From NCBI RefSeq assembly GCF_020360975.1, contig NW_025408667.1, forward strand, positions 10,230,001-10,294,000: DNA of 64,000 bases, given 5' to 3'. This document shows, one piece after another, positions 34,214 to 45,911 of this stretch. Made by a program: the position numbers and the translations under genes. Under the pieces are notes generated by a model. That model did not search any database and was not told the origin of the DNA. It saw only the letters and a list, made by a program, of their open reading frames with translations. Source of the stretch: Hirsutella rhossiliensis (lineage: Eukaryota; Ascomycota; Sordariomycetes; Hypocreales; Ophiocordycipitaceae). How positions within the stretch are numbered: the first letter of the stretch is position 1; the number at the start of each line of letters is the position of its first letter.

Positions 34214-36669
34214 ATGAATTCGACCGAAAGCAATACCAACAGTAGCACCGAGGCTATCACGGAGATGTCTTTCGATACGTATGATGAGGCGCTTGAAACA
34301 CTCAAAGCTACGCAAGAGCTCCTACGTCGTAGTCGTTGCAAATAGCAAGAATACCGGCAAGCCTAGGCGCAAGGAAGCCAATATCCGCTGTGAATACAGT
34401 GGTCAGTATAGGCCCTGGGACGAGGCAGAGGGTATATACAAGACGTCATCCAAGAAGTCGGGATGTGACTTTCGCTGTTACATCCGCTTCTACCGACGTT
34501 GCAATGCATTCAAAGTCACCATCAAGCACGGCTCTCATAACCACGAACCTCTATTTGAGCCAATTGCTAACCCCATCGTCCGTCAACGAAGCCAACGCAA
34601 ATTCGGCATCGAGCGTCTTCATAGCCTCGTCGAGGGCTTAGCAAGAACGTCAATAACAAGAGCAGGGATATCGTGGATGCTATCCGACAGGAATATCCTG
34701 AGCTCCTTATTACCGATTCTGATATACACTTCATCCAGCTGCAACTTCGTGCCTTCCGTTACGGCGCCTCTACATCTACACAAGCCTTCCTCGATGTACT
34801 CAAAGATGCTAAAGCAAAGGGAAATCAGCTACTATGCAGTTGACCGTGGCCCTAATGGGAAGGTTTGGAGGTTTTTCTGGACATACGATGACTGTATTGC
34901 TGACTGGAAGCGTAACCCCGAGCTCCTTATCATGGATAATACGTATAAGGTCAACCGCTTTAACATGCCGCTTCTACAGATCATTGGCACAACAGGGCTA
35001 CACAAGAGCTTCAGTGTAGGCTTTGGCCTCACTGCCAAGGAAGACGAAGGCGCGTTCCAATGGATCCTCTCACAGTTGCGTGAGGCTGGTCGGCAGGCTG
35101 ATATTCCGGACCCGGGCGTTGTGATTACCGACTTTGATACCGCCCTGAAGAACGCCCTTGACTCTATCTTCCCATCAACGCAACAACAAGTGTGCGTTTG
35201 GCATATGATGAAGAACGTGATCCTTCACATCAAGAAGAAGTGGGAAGGATCCCTCGATGGCACCGAGATTGGCGGAGATAGGCCAGAACAGGAGACTCGC
35301 CTCGCTGCAGCAGCCGCTCTCGACGACCCTATACAGGCAGATAATGCCATTGACGAGGACCGACCTATCGACCGTGCCACTGATTACCAGATTCAACATG
35401 CCTCACAACTGGCAGATCAGTGCGTTGAGCAACAAGATGATCGTGAAGATGACGATGGAAACCCAATACTACCCCGGCTCCAAGGCGGACTTTTGAGCAC
35501 ACAGCTGACGGTATCCGTGATGCCTGGGTTTCAGTCTTTAGGGCTCGCACGGCTGAGGAGTGCAGAGATCAGTGGGATCTACTCTGTATAGAGTTTTCGG
35601 ATCAGCCAGGTAACCCTAGCCCTAACTACCCTCCTACTCTAACCTTTTACTAAATAGCTCCTCTTATAGCTCTCGTTAATTACCTCCGTACAACCTACTG
35701 GCCATGGCGTGCCCAGTTTTCCACCTACGCTATCCAACAGTACCGAAATTATAACATTACGGTAACTTCCCGTGTGAGAGCACACATCACGAGTTGAAGT
35801 CACGATTACGCAACCGCTTCATTGACCTCCATCAGCTACAAGAGCACATCAGAGGGCTCGTTACCCATCGGCAAAAGAAGCATCGCGAGAAGCTTCAATC
35901 CGAGTTTGCAAGAGCTAGAGTTGAATGGGCCAAGCAGACGATTATGAAGTCACTGCACCGAAAAATTGGCTGGCAGCCGATGAAACAGATCTTCAGGCAA
36001 GTTAGGCTAGCCCGGGCTGAGCTTGCCGATAATCGAGGCATGCCTACGATTTGTACGGTGCTTTCACGATGCAATGGGGCTGCCCTGCCGGCATACAATC
36101 CGCGATTTGATCCAGGCTGACGCGGCCGCCCTTATACCATTGCATCTTATTGATAACCACTGGCGGGTTTACGGCGTGACTGTAAGTATCTTGCTCCAGC
36201 CATAAGTACTATACTAATTTACTAGCAGCCTGAACAACAGCAATATATCGATGCAGACCACGAAGCCGATCCTGACGTTGTCCAGCCTCGCCGGCGTGGA
36301 AACAGTAGACGCGAGGTATCCCCTCCACTAGAGGCATCTACGGGCCGGATCCTTAGTGCTTGGGAGCAAGAGGAGCATAGAGCCAACCCAGAGCTCGTAT
36401 CACGGCCACCAGAGACGCAAAAGAAGAAGAGGAAGGGCACAGGCACCACTATCATGAACAAGAGGTCGAATACACTTGCTTCCGTGAGCAGCCGGGTTGA
36501 CGATCTTGCCCAGCAGATCGGTGATTTCATCAAGTCACAAGCAGCAGCAACGCCGGTGCTGTTATCACAGGTGCCCTCACTTCCACAGGTGCCGCTGGTG
36601 TCACAGGGATACCAAACGACGATGCCCTCACTTCCACAGCCGGCGCCGCCGTCACAGGATACTATGTGA
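34214..36669 (+). pseudogene. Mutator-like transposase, frameshifted
   Basis: From the ATG at 34214 (MNSTESNTNSSTEA) the gene shows a FAR1/WRKY-GCM1-like zinc-binding domain (IRCEYSGQYRP, SGCDFRCYIR, HGSHNHEP). The MULE catalytic core follows: LLIMDNTYKVNRFNMPLLQ with the first Asp, GVVITDFDTAL with the second, and QVCVWHMMKN (CxxH). The C-terminal zinc knuckle-like block reads WGLPCRH in one frame. Introns at 35610-35669 and 36182-36228 are plausible. The last exon is Pro/Gln-rich (QVPSLPQVPLVSQG) and ends at 36669. Frame changes are needed near 34300, 34640, 34830, 35460, 35500, 35790 and 36080, so the copy is probably non-autonomous although its ends are nearly perfect. Confidence 0.88.
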
Positions 36670-37348
36670 TGCCACCGCCTACACCAATTGTGCCTGTATA
36701 CGTACAGGCGCCGGCGCCGTCACAGTGGCAAGAACCGCCTCCTCGTCACAGGCACATCACGACGGCTTCATGTGGGCACAGCCGCCGGCACAGTCTCACG
36801 AGACGGCTACGGAGCATTTCCAGCAGCTAGGGATCAGAGGGACACGGCACCATACAAAACTAGCAGGCAGGCCGGTCACAAATTCGTTCCTTACGTGCCT
36901 CGCCCTCCGCCGCGTCGGACGGATCCTTCCTCACAGTCACAGTCACAGTCACAGAGGTAGGCAAAGACCTTCCGCCATTATATGCATATTGTATATATAT
37001 CGGAAGATCGATCGGGCCGGGCTTATTGATAGCTTCAATTGAATGACTCTAAGGGATGCATCTTCCGGCGTTGGTAATAATTGCAGATAGAATCCATATA
37101 TGTCAGACAATAGTGTCCCACACCTCGCACGTGACAGCGGTTGATCTTTGTGGCATCAGTCAATTGATGAGAATTATCTAAAGAACAAAGGAAAGGAAAA
37201 GAATTGGATGCACACATTCGTGCAACAATATATACCCGATCATTGCGGCGAAGCCTGGCGCAGCAGTGGCAGTGATCGAGCATAAGGTTTCAGGAACTGA
37301 CACGGGCGTGATATGCGACAATATATCTAGGCAGGCAGCCGCGGCAGC
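36670..37348. other. MULE 3' non-coding interior
   Basis: This lies between the transposase stop and the right terminal repeat. It includes a short CACAGT tandem run at about 36932-36955. No further gene seen. Confidence 0.5.
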
Positions 37349-37454
37349 GGCGTTGGGAAAGCGCGCGCCAAATTTTGGTGGCGGGGTCTTCTTCCAAATG
37401 GGGCTTAGGTCGGGAGTGTATGTTTGAAAATCTGGAGTGTATGTTTGATTACTC
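37349..37454. repeat. MULE terminal inverted repeat, right
   Basis: The reverse complement of the left repeat. It ends GATTACTC directly before the TACATGGAA duplication. Confidence 0.95.
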
Positions 37455-37463
37455 TACATGGAA
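37455..37463. repeat. MULE target-site duplication, right
   Basis: TACATGGAA is identical to 33931-33939. Confidence 0.9.
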
Positions 37464-38329
37464 GGGCTGATCGAGTGCCGGGAGCGTGATGAGGGAACGC
37501 CCGGGTGGGGGCAGCCGGGGACCGCCCTGTTAGCGCCCATGCTGTGCGTTCGCGCCCGCGGTCCGGCTCATGTACCTCCAGGGCTTTGTTTACTTCCTGT
37601 GCCGGCCGTGTCGGGAGCTACAAGTACCTGCTGCTAGCGCCACCAGGCACCACCCGCGTCCGTCTCTCAACTGCAGGTACCTCCCGGATTTGTTCCCATC
37701 CCGCACCGCAGCCTTGTAGCCCAAAATCCACCGCCTTCTTACCCGCCCACCTTTCTTCTCTCCTCTTTCTCCCCGTCTTTTTTGTCCTCGTCACCAAGAA
37801 GCTCAATCCTTCTCTTCTTCTCCCTTCTTCTTCTGCTTCTTCTCCTCCCTCACCTCTCTCCTCTCACCTCTCTCCTCTCACCTCTCTCCTCTCTCCTCTC
37901 TCCTCTCTCCTCTCTCCTCTCTCCTCTCTCCTCTTCCTTCCTTCTTCCTCGACTCTCGACCTTCTCCCTCCCCTCATCCCACCCGGCCCCCCTGCTGCCC
38001 CCCGCGACCGACCCGCTCGTGGCTGTCCAGAGACCCTCCTCCCTCGCGCGACTGATTGGCGAATTTGTTAGACCCCGCGACGGTTGCCCGCCTCGGTTGA
38101 GCCAGCATTAAACTACAGCGCGGCAGAAAAAAAAGAAACTCCCTGCCCTGTCTCAACATCCACCTTGTCCCCCCCGCACTGGCTCTCGCGCGACCAAGAC
38201 TTCCTCTTCTCCCATACCCCTCTTCGAGAAGAGACGGTCATCACTGAGCGTCGCCGTCCATAGAGGGCAGGTCGGACGAGAAAAGAACAAGGGGAAAACG
38301 TAACAGTCGGACATTGTGCGCCCGAGACG
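37464..38329. promoter_or_regulatory. CKS1 promoter and pyrimidine-rich leader
   Basis: 866 bp remain between the MULE and the CKS1 start. About 37740-37985 is almost pure pyrimidine on the plus strand, including a (CTCTC)n-type repeat at 37850-37935. CT-rich tracts commonly lie just before transcription starts in filamentous fungi. The transposon therefore replaced whatever lay further upstream. Confidence 0.55.
37850..37935. repeat. (CCTCTCT)n-type microsatellite
   Basis: Tandem ACCTCTCTCCTCTC units pass into a continuous CTCTCTC run, within the CKS1 leader. Confidence 0.85.
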
Positions 38330-38963
38330 ATGGACATCGACACTAGCCGCCGAAACAAGTCGCCTCGCGCCTTGTCGGACGCCGAGCGCGCACGCGTCGA
38401 AGAGTACATTGATTCCATTCACTATTCCGCCAGGTGAGTAGTCTGGCCTCCTCCCCTCCCGGCGTCAACGCCGCCTGTTGGACCCAGGGGCAGGACTGCG
38501 ATGCGAACTGGTCCTTGGCCACGCCAACTCACCGGCGAGGCCAACCGCGCTGACCCGACGCCTGCAGATACTCGGACAGCGAATACGAGTACCGGCATGT
38601 GCAACTGCCCAAGGCCATGCTCAAGGCCATTCCCAAGGACTACCACGACACCTCAAAGGGCACTCTGAAACTGCTGTGGGAGGAAGAGTGGCGGGCTCTC
38701 GGAATCACCCAGGTGCGTCGCACGAATCCCCCGCCGTCTGCTGGCAAGCAACACGGCAACCCTTACCGTGGCGCCGGCGATTTGCACGACGACGGACACT
38801 GACCAAGCACCGCAGAGTCTGGGTTGGGAGCACTACGAGGTCCACGAGCCTGAGCCGCACATCCTCCTCTTCAAGTGCGTTCCCAATCCTCCCCCAACCC
38901 TGGCTCTCGCATCATGCTCACACCCGCCACAGGCGTCCGCTGAACTACCAGCCCCCGCAGTGA
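38330..38963 (+). CDS. CKS1: Cdk regulatory subunit CKS1
   Basis: CKS1 is the small adaptor of the cyclin-dependent kinase that recognises phosphorylated substrates and is needed for cell-cycle progression. Four exons, 38330-38433, 38568-38712, 38816-38874 and 38933-38963, give 339 nt and 112 residues, the normal length. Introns are 134, 103 and 58 nt with GTGAGT, GTGCGT and GTGCGT donors. Conserved blocks are [52 protein letters not shown] and KRPLNYQPP, which include the phosphate-binding and strand-exchange (HEPEPH hinge) residues. The order and spacing match the family exactly. No lesion. Confidence 0.97.
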
Positions 38964-40179
38964 GCACTATCCGAGGCTCCTGGCTCAGAAGCCCACCCCC
39001 AATGTACGATAGTGTCGAGTCTGCGCACCGGTGAATGATGCCCGCGCGGTTCTCGTTTCACGCCCTCTCACGACATCACGGTATTCACATGACAAGCTCG
39101 CGTTCGGTTTGGTGTAAGAAACAGGCATCGATATCCGCAAAGGTTGGAGGCGCGCGCGCGCCATGCCCTCGCCACTCGTCAGATCCCGGGCTGGGCTTGG
39201 AAGGCAACGAGGACGGTTTTGGCGGGCCGACTATTATATGACGGACACGGCTGGTTCTGCTTGCAGGCAACTCTGATGAGGCACGCTCGTGTGCCGCAGG
39301 ACAGAGCTTGGGTTTTTTCTGTTTGGATTGTCGAGGAGTGGGCGCACGCCTGGGCTCCGGGAAGGGCGAGGGCTGGCGACATGGCGCGTCGGTGTGTCGA
39401 ATGGTTTCGGCTGGGCACGTTGCCGGCCGTGGAGAGCATGTAGGCGTTGGGATAGCCTCAACTAGATGGAATTGAGGTGTCATGTAGAGGCGTCAGGTCC
39501 CATGCTTGCCCGCCCAGCATCTTGTTCAAGGGCGGGGAGGGTTGGCGTCGAGGGGATGGAGCCGCAGGGACGAGCAAGCGGCGAGGGGCGATATGAGACT
39601 CGCTTCCCGTGTCCTGTGACTGGCGAGTGGCATGCCTTGCCCGACATGGCATGAGTTATATGTCCCTGGATATAGGCCTATATGCATGGCGGGCAGCCGG
39701 AAGTGCAGTGAGTGAGTGGGTGTGCGTGTGAAGTCCGACCAGGCACTGTGACGACACGACGATGCCGCTGGGTGCCGGTCCGTGGGCACTCAGGCAGATG
39801 GTGCGTCGGGATGAATCCTGGTTGGACCGACGGAGCCCCGGAACAAGTCAGCGACAGGGAGCAACCGGCCGGCCGGCTCCGACTCGCACGAGACCCGTCC
39901 CGCCCCTCCTTCGGGTGACACGGAGAAATAATAGCTGCGCTACTGCGGCCAAACGGCCTGTTGATTTTAGAGGGGAAGGAAATGTCTGATGCATCTGAGT
40001 TGGGGGAGGGGGGGGCTTGGGTTTGCTTTTGGGGGAGCTGGATTCGCCGGTTGGCGTATTTTGTTAGTGTCGCCTTCGAAGCTCGACATTGTGCGAAATG
40101 GATACTCGGGCTCCAGAGCTTGGGGATGTGCATAAAGTCAACATGGCGCCACCTTTGCTCGTGGAGCAGATATTCATTC
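38964..40179. other. intergenic, nothing recognised
   Basis: 1.2 kb of GC-rich unique DNA between CKS1 and the minus-strand kinase-like gene. Open frames overlap on both strands and match no family. The left part holds the CKS1 3' UTR. Confidence 0.45.
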
Positions 40180-41161
40180 CTAGCTGTGTCTCGAGCCTGC
40201 GTACGGCACTATTCCATGTACATTATTAGTATTCGTTTCTCTCGGGTAGGTACCTATGTCAAAGGTTGTAAAATACGGACGGCGAGGACAATAACAATGC
40301 CCATGCAGATAGATGTTCTTTTGAACAAAGACAGCCAAGGCGACGACGAAAACTCGAGCACTCGGTTTTAACAATAAAAATGGGTCTGGGACACAAATGC
40401 AATCTACTAGGCAGCAGCACGATTCAAACACGCCGTTGTTGAAGGGCCGATTCCTCCTCCTATTGTCCCGGTAGTATGCCCACGAGTAAATGAGATCCTC
40501 GACCGCCATGCTGCAGGCTTCATCGGGGGCACCACTCAGTGTGTGGACGCTCTCCAAGTCTAGTATGACTACTCTGTCTCCAACCAGACGGAAATTGTCC
40601 AGCTTAATGTCGTCATGCTCGAAGCCGAGGGAAACCATGGCGCTGAGGGATTCCTCGAGCATTCGCCTCAACTCGGCCTCGTCCATCTCCAAAACGTCAT
40701 CCTCACCGAGCGCTTTACCGCCTACATCGGAGAGCACCAATGCCGGGGTACCGTCGTCGCACCGGGCCTGCCCGTAGAATATTGGAATGACGCTGCCCTG
40801 CAGAGGCTTGAGGCGCTTGTACACGCGCACCTCTTTGGCAAACTCTTCCTCCCAGTCGGGCTTTAGCGTCTTCAGGACGACGGTTGGGGGTAGGCACCAG
40901 AGCGGCGGGAGGAGGCCGAGAGCGTGGGCCGAGTTCGGGAGACAGAGTGCCAGCAGCCAGCGAATGCAGCGACTGATGATGTCGCGGCGGAGCGTCAAAT
41001 GGTAGACCTGAGGATGAACTCGGCTCGCTCTGCGGCCAGTCCCCGTCAGGGTGTAGGGCCCGCAGTGGAACTGGCAACAGGTCAGAGAGCAAGCAGACAG
41101 CGGGCGGGGCCTGCCTTCGTACCTGGAGCTGTATGCTCGCAAGGTTCACAGGCTGGTCCAT
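40180..41161 (-). CDS. protein kinase-like protein
   Basis: This is a fungal protein-kinase-like gene. Exon 1 is 41161-41123 (MDQPVNLASIQLQ) and exon 2 is 41070-40180, with a 52-nt intron (GTACGA..CCAG), giving 930 nt and up to 309 residues. It carries VVLKTLKPDWEEEFAKEVRVY (lysine and helix-C Glu), IFYGQARCDDGTPALVLSDVGG, HDDIKLDNFRL in place of HRDxKxxN, and VILDLESV in place of DFG. No glycine-rich loop is visible, so ATP binding is uncertain. Homologues are common in ascomycetes as uncharacterised kinase-fold proteins. After NRPFNNGVF (near 40430) the sequence becomes Cys- and hydrophobic-rich and less protein-like, so the true 3' end may be earlier or a terminal intron may exist. Confidence 0.7.
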
Positions 41162-42480
41162 CGACGGCGGCAGGACTTGCGATGCGGTGATTCTGCCACA
41201 TGGAACCAGTCGGTGGCTAGAAAAGGGGTAACTCGAGCGTGCAGTAATGGGTCCAAAGGGCCTGGCTATCTGGCCCAGAATCTCTCTAAATCCCCTCTTT
41301 TAATTGGTTGTTGCAGCTACTTAGTAATCAGGCGCAGAGTGGAAGCACCGTGGGCGCATTGTCACAATCAATCACAACAGCACGAGAGGCTGGTTGACCA
41401 GCTCAGAAGCCAGGAAGTCCGGCTTCCGGGCTTGCGTCTAATTTTCACCCATCGGTCCCATGCTGTCCGCTGAAGCCTTGAGCGGCTGAGTCGGCTGGTC
41501 TCAGCAGCATTCCCAGGTATTACCAATCGTATTTTCCCTCGTGTCGATTACAAATTACTGAGTCTGTATCCTAAATCCTTACACATTGCACGGCAAACTG
41601 AGGATTCTTCGCAACGTTGACGCAGGGCTGTTCTCCTCGTCGTCGTGGCCAATGGCAACCTTGGACGCTGGGCACGTTCTCGCACATCTGGTTCTCTGGG
41701 TGAGTACCAGTTGCCCTAATGCGCTGGAGCTTGTGTTGCTAATACCGCATAGCTATTTCTCTAGGATGGCGGCAACTTCAATCTCAAGAATTATAGGATA
41801 TGTAATGAAACTGGTCACTGACTGACTGCACATATAGACTTCGATACCGAGATTACTCCACGGGTCGGCGACTTCCACGCAGCGCAGAGTTTTCGCAGAG
41901 AAACAGTTGATTATATCGAATGTTGCCTGGCACTAAATCTGGGTAATTAGAGTCCCGCCCCGATCCAACCGTACAGTGGCAGCCTTGAAAGCAACCGGCG
42001 ACATGATCTGCAAGGCCTATTACCAAGGTCAGTTTATAGTTCTGCTTATGCACTATTTACTAACAAATTTTGACAGAACACAGAAAAGCTCTCTTTTCCG
42101 AGTTCAAGTTTGCAGCTAAAGCGACAGAAATAGAGCTATCCGTACAGTGTACAGTAGATGTTGCTTTGTCAGGGTGGGTGGCCGCAAGCCAATAAGACCG
42201 CAGAATATTATGACTTCCGGATTAGGGCAGAAGCCGCGGTGTCTCGGAGTCTCGGAGCGGGCTACGCGGCGGTTACTTATTCTCCAATTAGAGACAACCA
42301 CGTCGCCATCACCAACGCTTCTACAGACGAGACTAGATCCGCGCGGCTGCGTGAGACAGCCTACTGCCAGATAAGTCATAGTGGCAAGAACTGGAGCGGA
42401 TTGGTGTGACTGCATTGTAGTGTCCCCATCAGAACCACACCTAAAGATGCGAGTGCTAAAGTCGGGCGTTACGGCGGCCT
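41162..42480. other. intergenic up to the RIP boundary
   Basis: Ordinary-composition DNA with no recognisable gene. The left part is the presumed promoter of the kinase-like gene. Short frames near 41586-41825 and 42147-42415 match no family. Base composition changes abruptly at about 42480. Confidence 0.45.
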
Positions 42481-43086
42481 ATAGGTGAGTTAGAGTTAAA
42501 ACGCATCTTACTATTTTTAGAACTAATACGTAAACCCTATAGGGGTAGATTTTATTTTTCGTATAATGCAATATTAAGCGTATAAAAAATATTTCTACTA
42601 TATAGGCGAATACGTATAACTTTATATAATTATACGACTATAACGCTCCTTTATTATATAATAGCGTCCGATATTTACTATATAAAGGGGTTTAGGCATA
42701 AAGCTATCTAAATTTAGTATCCTAACTAGATACTTTATCTATATTATATATAACCCTTTTATTCCCTTTAGGATATAAACGATTCGGATAATAAGGAAGT
42801 AATCTTCGTAGAATTAAGGATTAAGCCTAAGCTAGCTAATAAACCGCTACTATTAATAGATATCGCTTCCGTTCTAACTACTACTACTACTATAATTACG
42901 GATCCTACTACTTCGTTAAATAATAATAGCGCGTATTACCTTACTAAGGCGTTAATATCTTTAACTATAGCGCGATAAATAAGTATAGTAAGAACCTAGA
43001 TAAAATAACTAAACTCCCTTATTATAGTATCTATTTTATTATTTTCGGCTAGGTATATGAACGTATAGATAGGTACGCTTATCACG

Positions 43087-43256
43087 GAGTAGGCAGAGGC
43101 GTAGGCTTAGGTGCGGTCCGTTAAAAGAAGGTTAATAATCTATAAGGGGGAAAAGGAAGAGAAGTATAGGCCTAGCCTATATAGGCGCGGAGGTCGCTTA
43201 TATATAGACTTAGCCTAGACCCTAGTCTAGGCCTATATAAGGCAAAAGCCCTTATA
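43087..43256. repeat. 170-bp direct repeat (LTR-like), copy 1
   Basis: It matches 44783-44952 over the full length, sharing GTTAATAATCTATAAGGGGG and CTTAGCCTAGACCCTAGTCT. Differences are mostly G/A and C/T. The pair brackets about 1.5 kb and may be the LTRs of a short element. Confidence 0.75.
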
Positions 43257-44782
43257 TTATACCCCTACCCGGCTTTTAAAGAGGCGCGCCTCTAAATAAT
43301 ACCTAATACCGCGCCTAGGGGGACGGAACCCTCGCGCGGACCACGTACGCTTAGTCGCGGAAAAAACGTTAGCAAATAACGCATAATACCCTCTTAAGCA
43401 AGCTTCTTAGATAGACTATATTATTAGTAGGGGCCGCGCCCTAGGAGTCGGGCTTTAGCACTTCTAGCTAAGGAGTAGAGGCACGTAGAACGGCGCGTAG
43501 CTAGCTTCGGTAAGCTTATAGTATCCCGCCCCCCCTATATCGGCGCACGGTAGTAGCTCCTAGTACTATAACGTAGGGGACGGTACTCCGGTATATAAGG
43601 CTCTGCTCCCTCCCGTACGGGGCTATACGGGCACTCCCTTTCGCTATGGTTATATTATATTAGCGGCCTTCCTATATCTTAGCCGCCCTTTCGGTCGCTA
43701 TAGGCATATGTCCCGTCCGTATAGTAGCTACTACCGCACGCGAGGGGACGCCGACGAAGCCCGTAGAGGCGTTACTAAGATTACTCGTTGCTAGAGTCGC
43801 TATCGTCGAACCTAACCTCCTTTCCGTCTTAGCGCGTGCGCCTCTCTACTACTTAGAGTACGTTTACCCGCGCCTCCCGGCGCGGGTACTTTAAAAACTA
43901 ATAGAATTTACTACCGTAGCCTATATAGCGACCCTCTTATCGCTACCTCTTTCTATCCTTAGTCCTCGAGGCGGAGATAGAGATATCTATAGTATTACTA
44001 GCGTTATCTTCTTCTTATATTACGGAAGAAGATAAAAAAAGAAACTTATTACTACTAAGCTTACGAAGAAAGTAGACGAGATCGGTATATATATTTAGTA
44101 GTATAGACCTTTCGCTTAAATAGGTACGCTAATCCGAATTTAAGCTTATAACGAGGTAATTATACTTTACCGCGTTAGGCTAGCTATATACGTCTACTTA
44201 ATAAAGTACCTCTTCGAACTATACGAGGTAGGTTAGAATAGCTTTACTCCGCTTCTAATAGAGCGTTATAAGCTCTTAGCCTACTAACTTAGCTATATTA
44301 AGTTCGCTATAATTAGTATAGAGCTTTACGAGGAGGTCGGCTAGTCTATTTATACTAATATATATAAACGGTAAGAGATACCTTTATAGGTATAGGGATA
44401 GGCTCGCGTAAAGATAGTCGAATTAGGCGCGGATATCCCTTATTACGGCGCTATCGGTATAGAGCTTCGCTTCTATATAAAGTAGCTATAGCTCGAGCTC
44501 TACGGAGGAGCCGTTAAACTTATTAAGGTACGGTAGTACCGCTCTTAGTCGTGCGGAGCCCTACTATTATAAGAGGCTCTTAATTACCCGGGCGAACTAA
44601 GTATTACGTTCGCTTTAATTTTACGACTATAAGAGTATAGATATTTCGCGTATATATATACCGGCGCGGGTAGTTTAACTAGACTAAGTAATTAAACGTT
44701 AGCTTTAAAGGCAGCTAAAAATAGCTATTCTATATATAGGGATATAGAGAGGGTAAAATAAAGGGTAGATTATACTATTATA

Positions 44783-44952
44783 GAGTAGGTAAAGGTATAG
44801 GCTTAGGTATAGTCTATTAAAAGAAGGTTAATAATCTATAAGGGGGAAAAGGAAGAGAAGTATAGGCCTAGCTTATATAAGCGTAGAGGTCGCTTATATA
44901 TAGACTTAGCCTAGACCCTAGTCTAGGCCTATATAGGGCAAAAGCCCTTATA
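44783..44952. repeat. 170-bp direct repeat (LTR-like), copy 2
   Basis: The second copy of 43087-43256 in the same orientation. The interior (43257-44782) keeps many CG steps but shows no surviving protein motif. Confidence 0.75.
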
Positions 44953-45724
44953 ACGCTTAATATTTAAAGATATAAGGAAGGACCTATTAGTTTAATATAT
45001 ATTTTACTTATTTATATTCTCGATCCGTTATAATAGTATAGCTCTTATACTAAAATAGTTAATATATTAATCTATATAACTTTAACTAACGAAGATTACT
45101 AGAAGATCGACTAGATTCTTTACTATATAATTAAGTAAAATAAGCTAGTAGCCCTTATAAAATTCTCTAAGGCCGTTTATAAGACTATATTATTTATTAA
45201 CTTCTTTATAAAAGCACGAATAATAATAGTAGATATAAAGTATACGATCTATATACTATACTTATTTAAGATTAAAGATAATAATAATTTATTATCTTTA
45301 TTCTTAAACGGAAAGGATAAGGGGAGTCTAGAGCTAGTCTAAGGAAGTTATATAAAACCTATAATAATTAAGTAGGAAAGGAAAGCTATAAAGCCGTTTA
45401 TAGGGAAATATAAGCGACCGGGCTAGATAACTATTAAATAGGGTATAAAAAAGGAGGACGTAATAAACTAAGTACGTTTAGTATCTAATATACCTCTAAC
45501 TAATATAAACTCTACTATATTAACTAGAATAAAAGGGAAAGAGGAAAAATATATAATAATAGATTATTCTACTTTTAATATAGATATATTATAAGTAAAA
45601 TAGTTAATTATTATATAAGGTAAGGTAAAAAAGAATAATAAGGGTAAATTTAATTAGTTAGTTAATATATCTAGTAATATAGAAGGTATATAAGTAAAAA
45701 GATACTATTTTAGTCGCTCCTTAC
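44953..45724. other. AT-rich, unassigned
   Basis: RIP-type sequence between the 170-bp repeat pair and the gypsy LTR. No motif recognised. Confidence 0.5.
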
Positions 45725-45911
45725 TATAAGAGTCTTTAACTATTATAGGTTATAGGCTTAGGCTATAGCCTAAGCTATATAGTTATATATAAAAGGCTAG
45801 ATCCTATATATATATATATAGGCTAGCTATATATAAAAAAGCTTAGTATAGCTTATTAATATTATCCTATACACGGTACTTATATATATACCTCTACCTA
45901 CTCTATAATAA
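45725..45911. repeat. gypsy 5' LTR
   Basis: It pairs with 53917-54102 and contains the palindrome-like CTTAGGCTATAGCCTAAG. Ends are approximate. Confidence 0.75.

Larger units (their letters stand above)
33940..37454 (+). mobile_element. Hop-like Mutator (MULE) transposon, 3515 bp
   Basis: Terminal inverted repeats of 106 bp lie at 33940-34045 and 37349-37454, starting GAGTAATCAAACATACACTC and ending in AACGCC, with about one mismatch. Each repeat contains the sequence TCAAACATACACTC twice. The flanking 9-bp duplication TACATGGAA is perfect. The size, long repeats and transposase resemble Hop of Fusarium oxysporum (about 3.3 kb, about 99-bp repeats, from general knowledge). It inserted between USB1 and CKS1, about 0.9 kb upstream of the CKS1 start. 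Confidence 0.93.

Noticed and set aside
37505..38111. Ser/Leu/Pro-rich frames upstream of CKS1
   Set aside because: They translate the CT-rich leader, not a gene.
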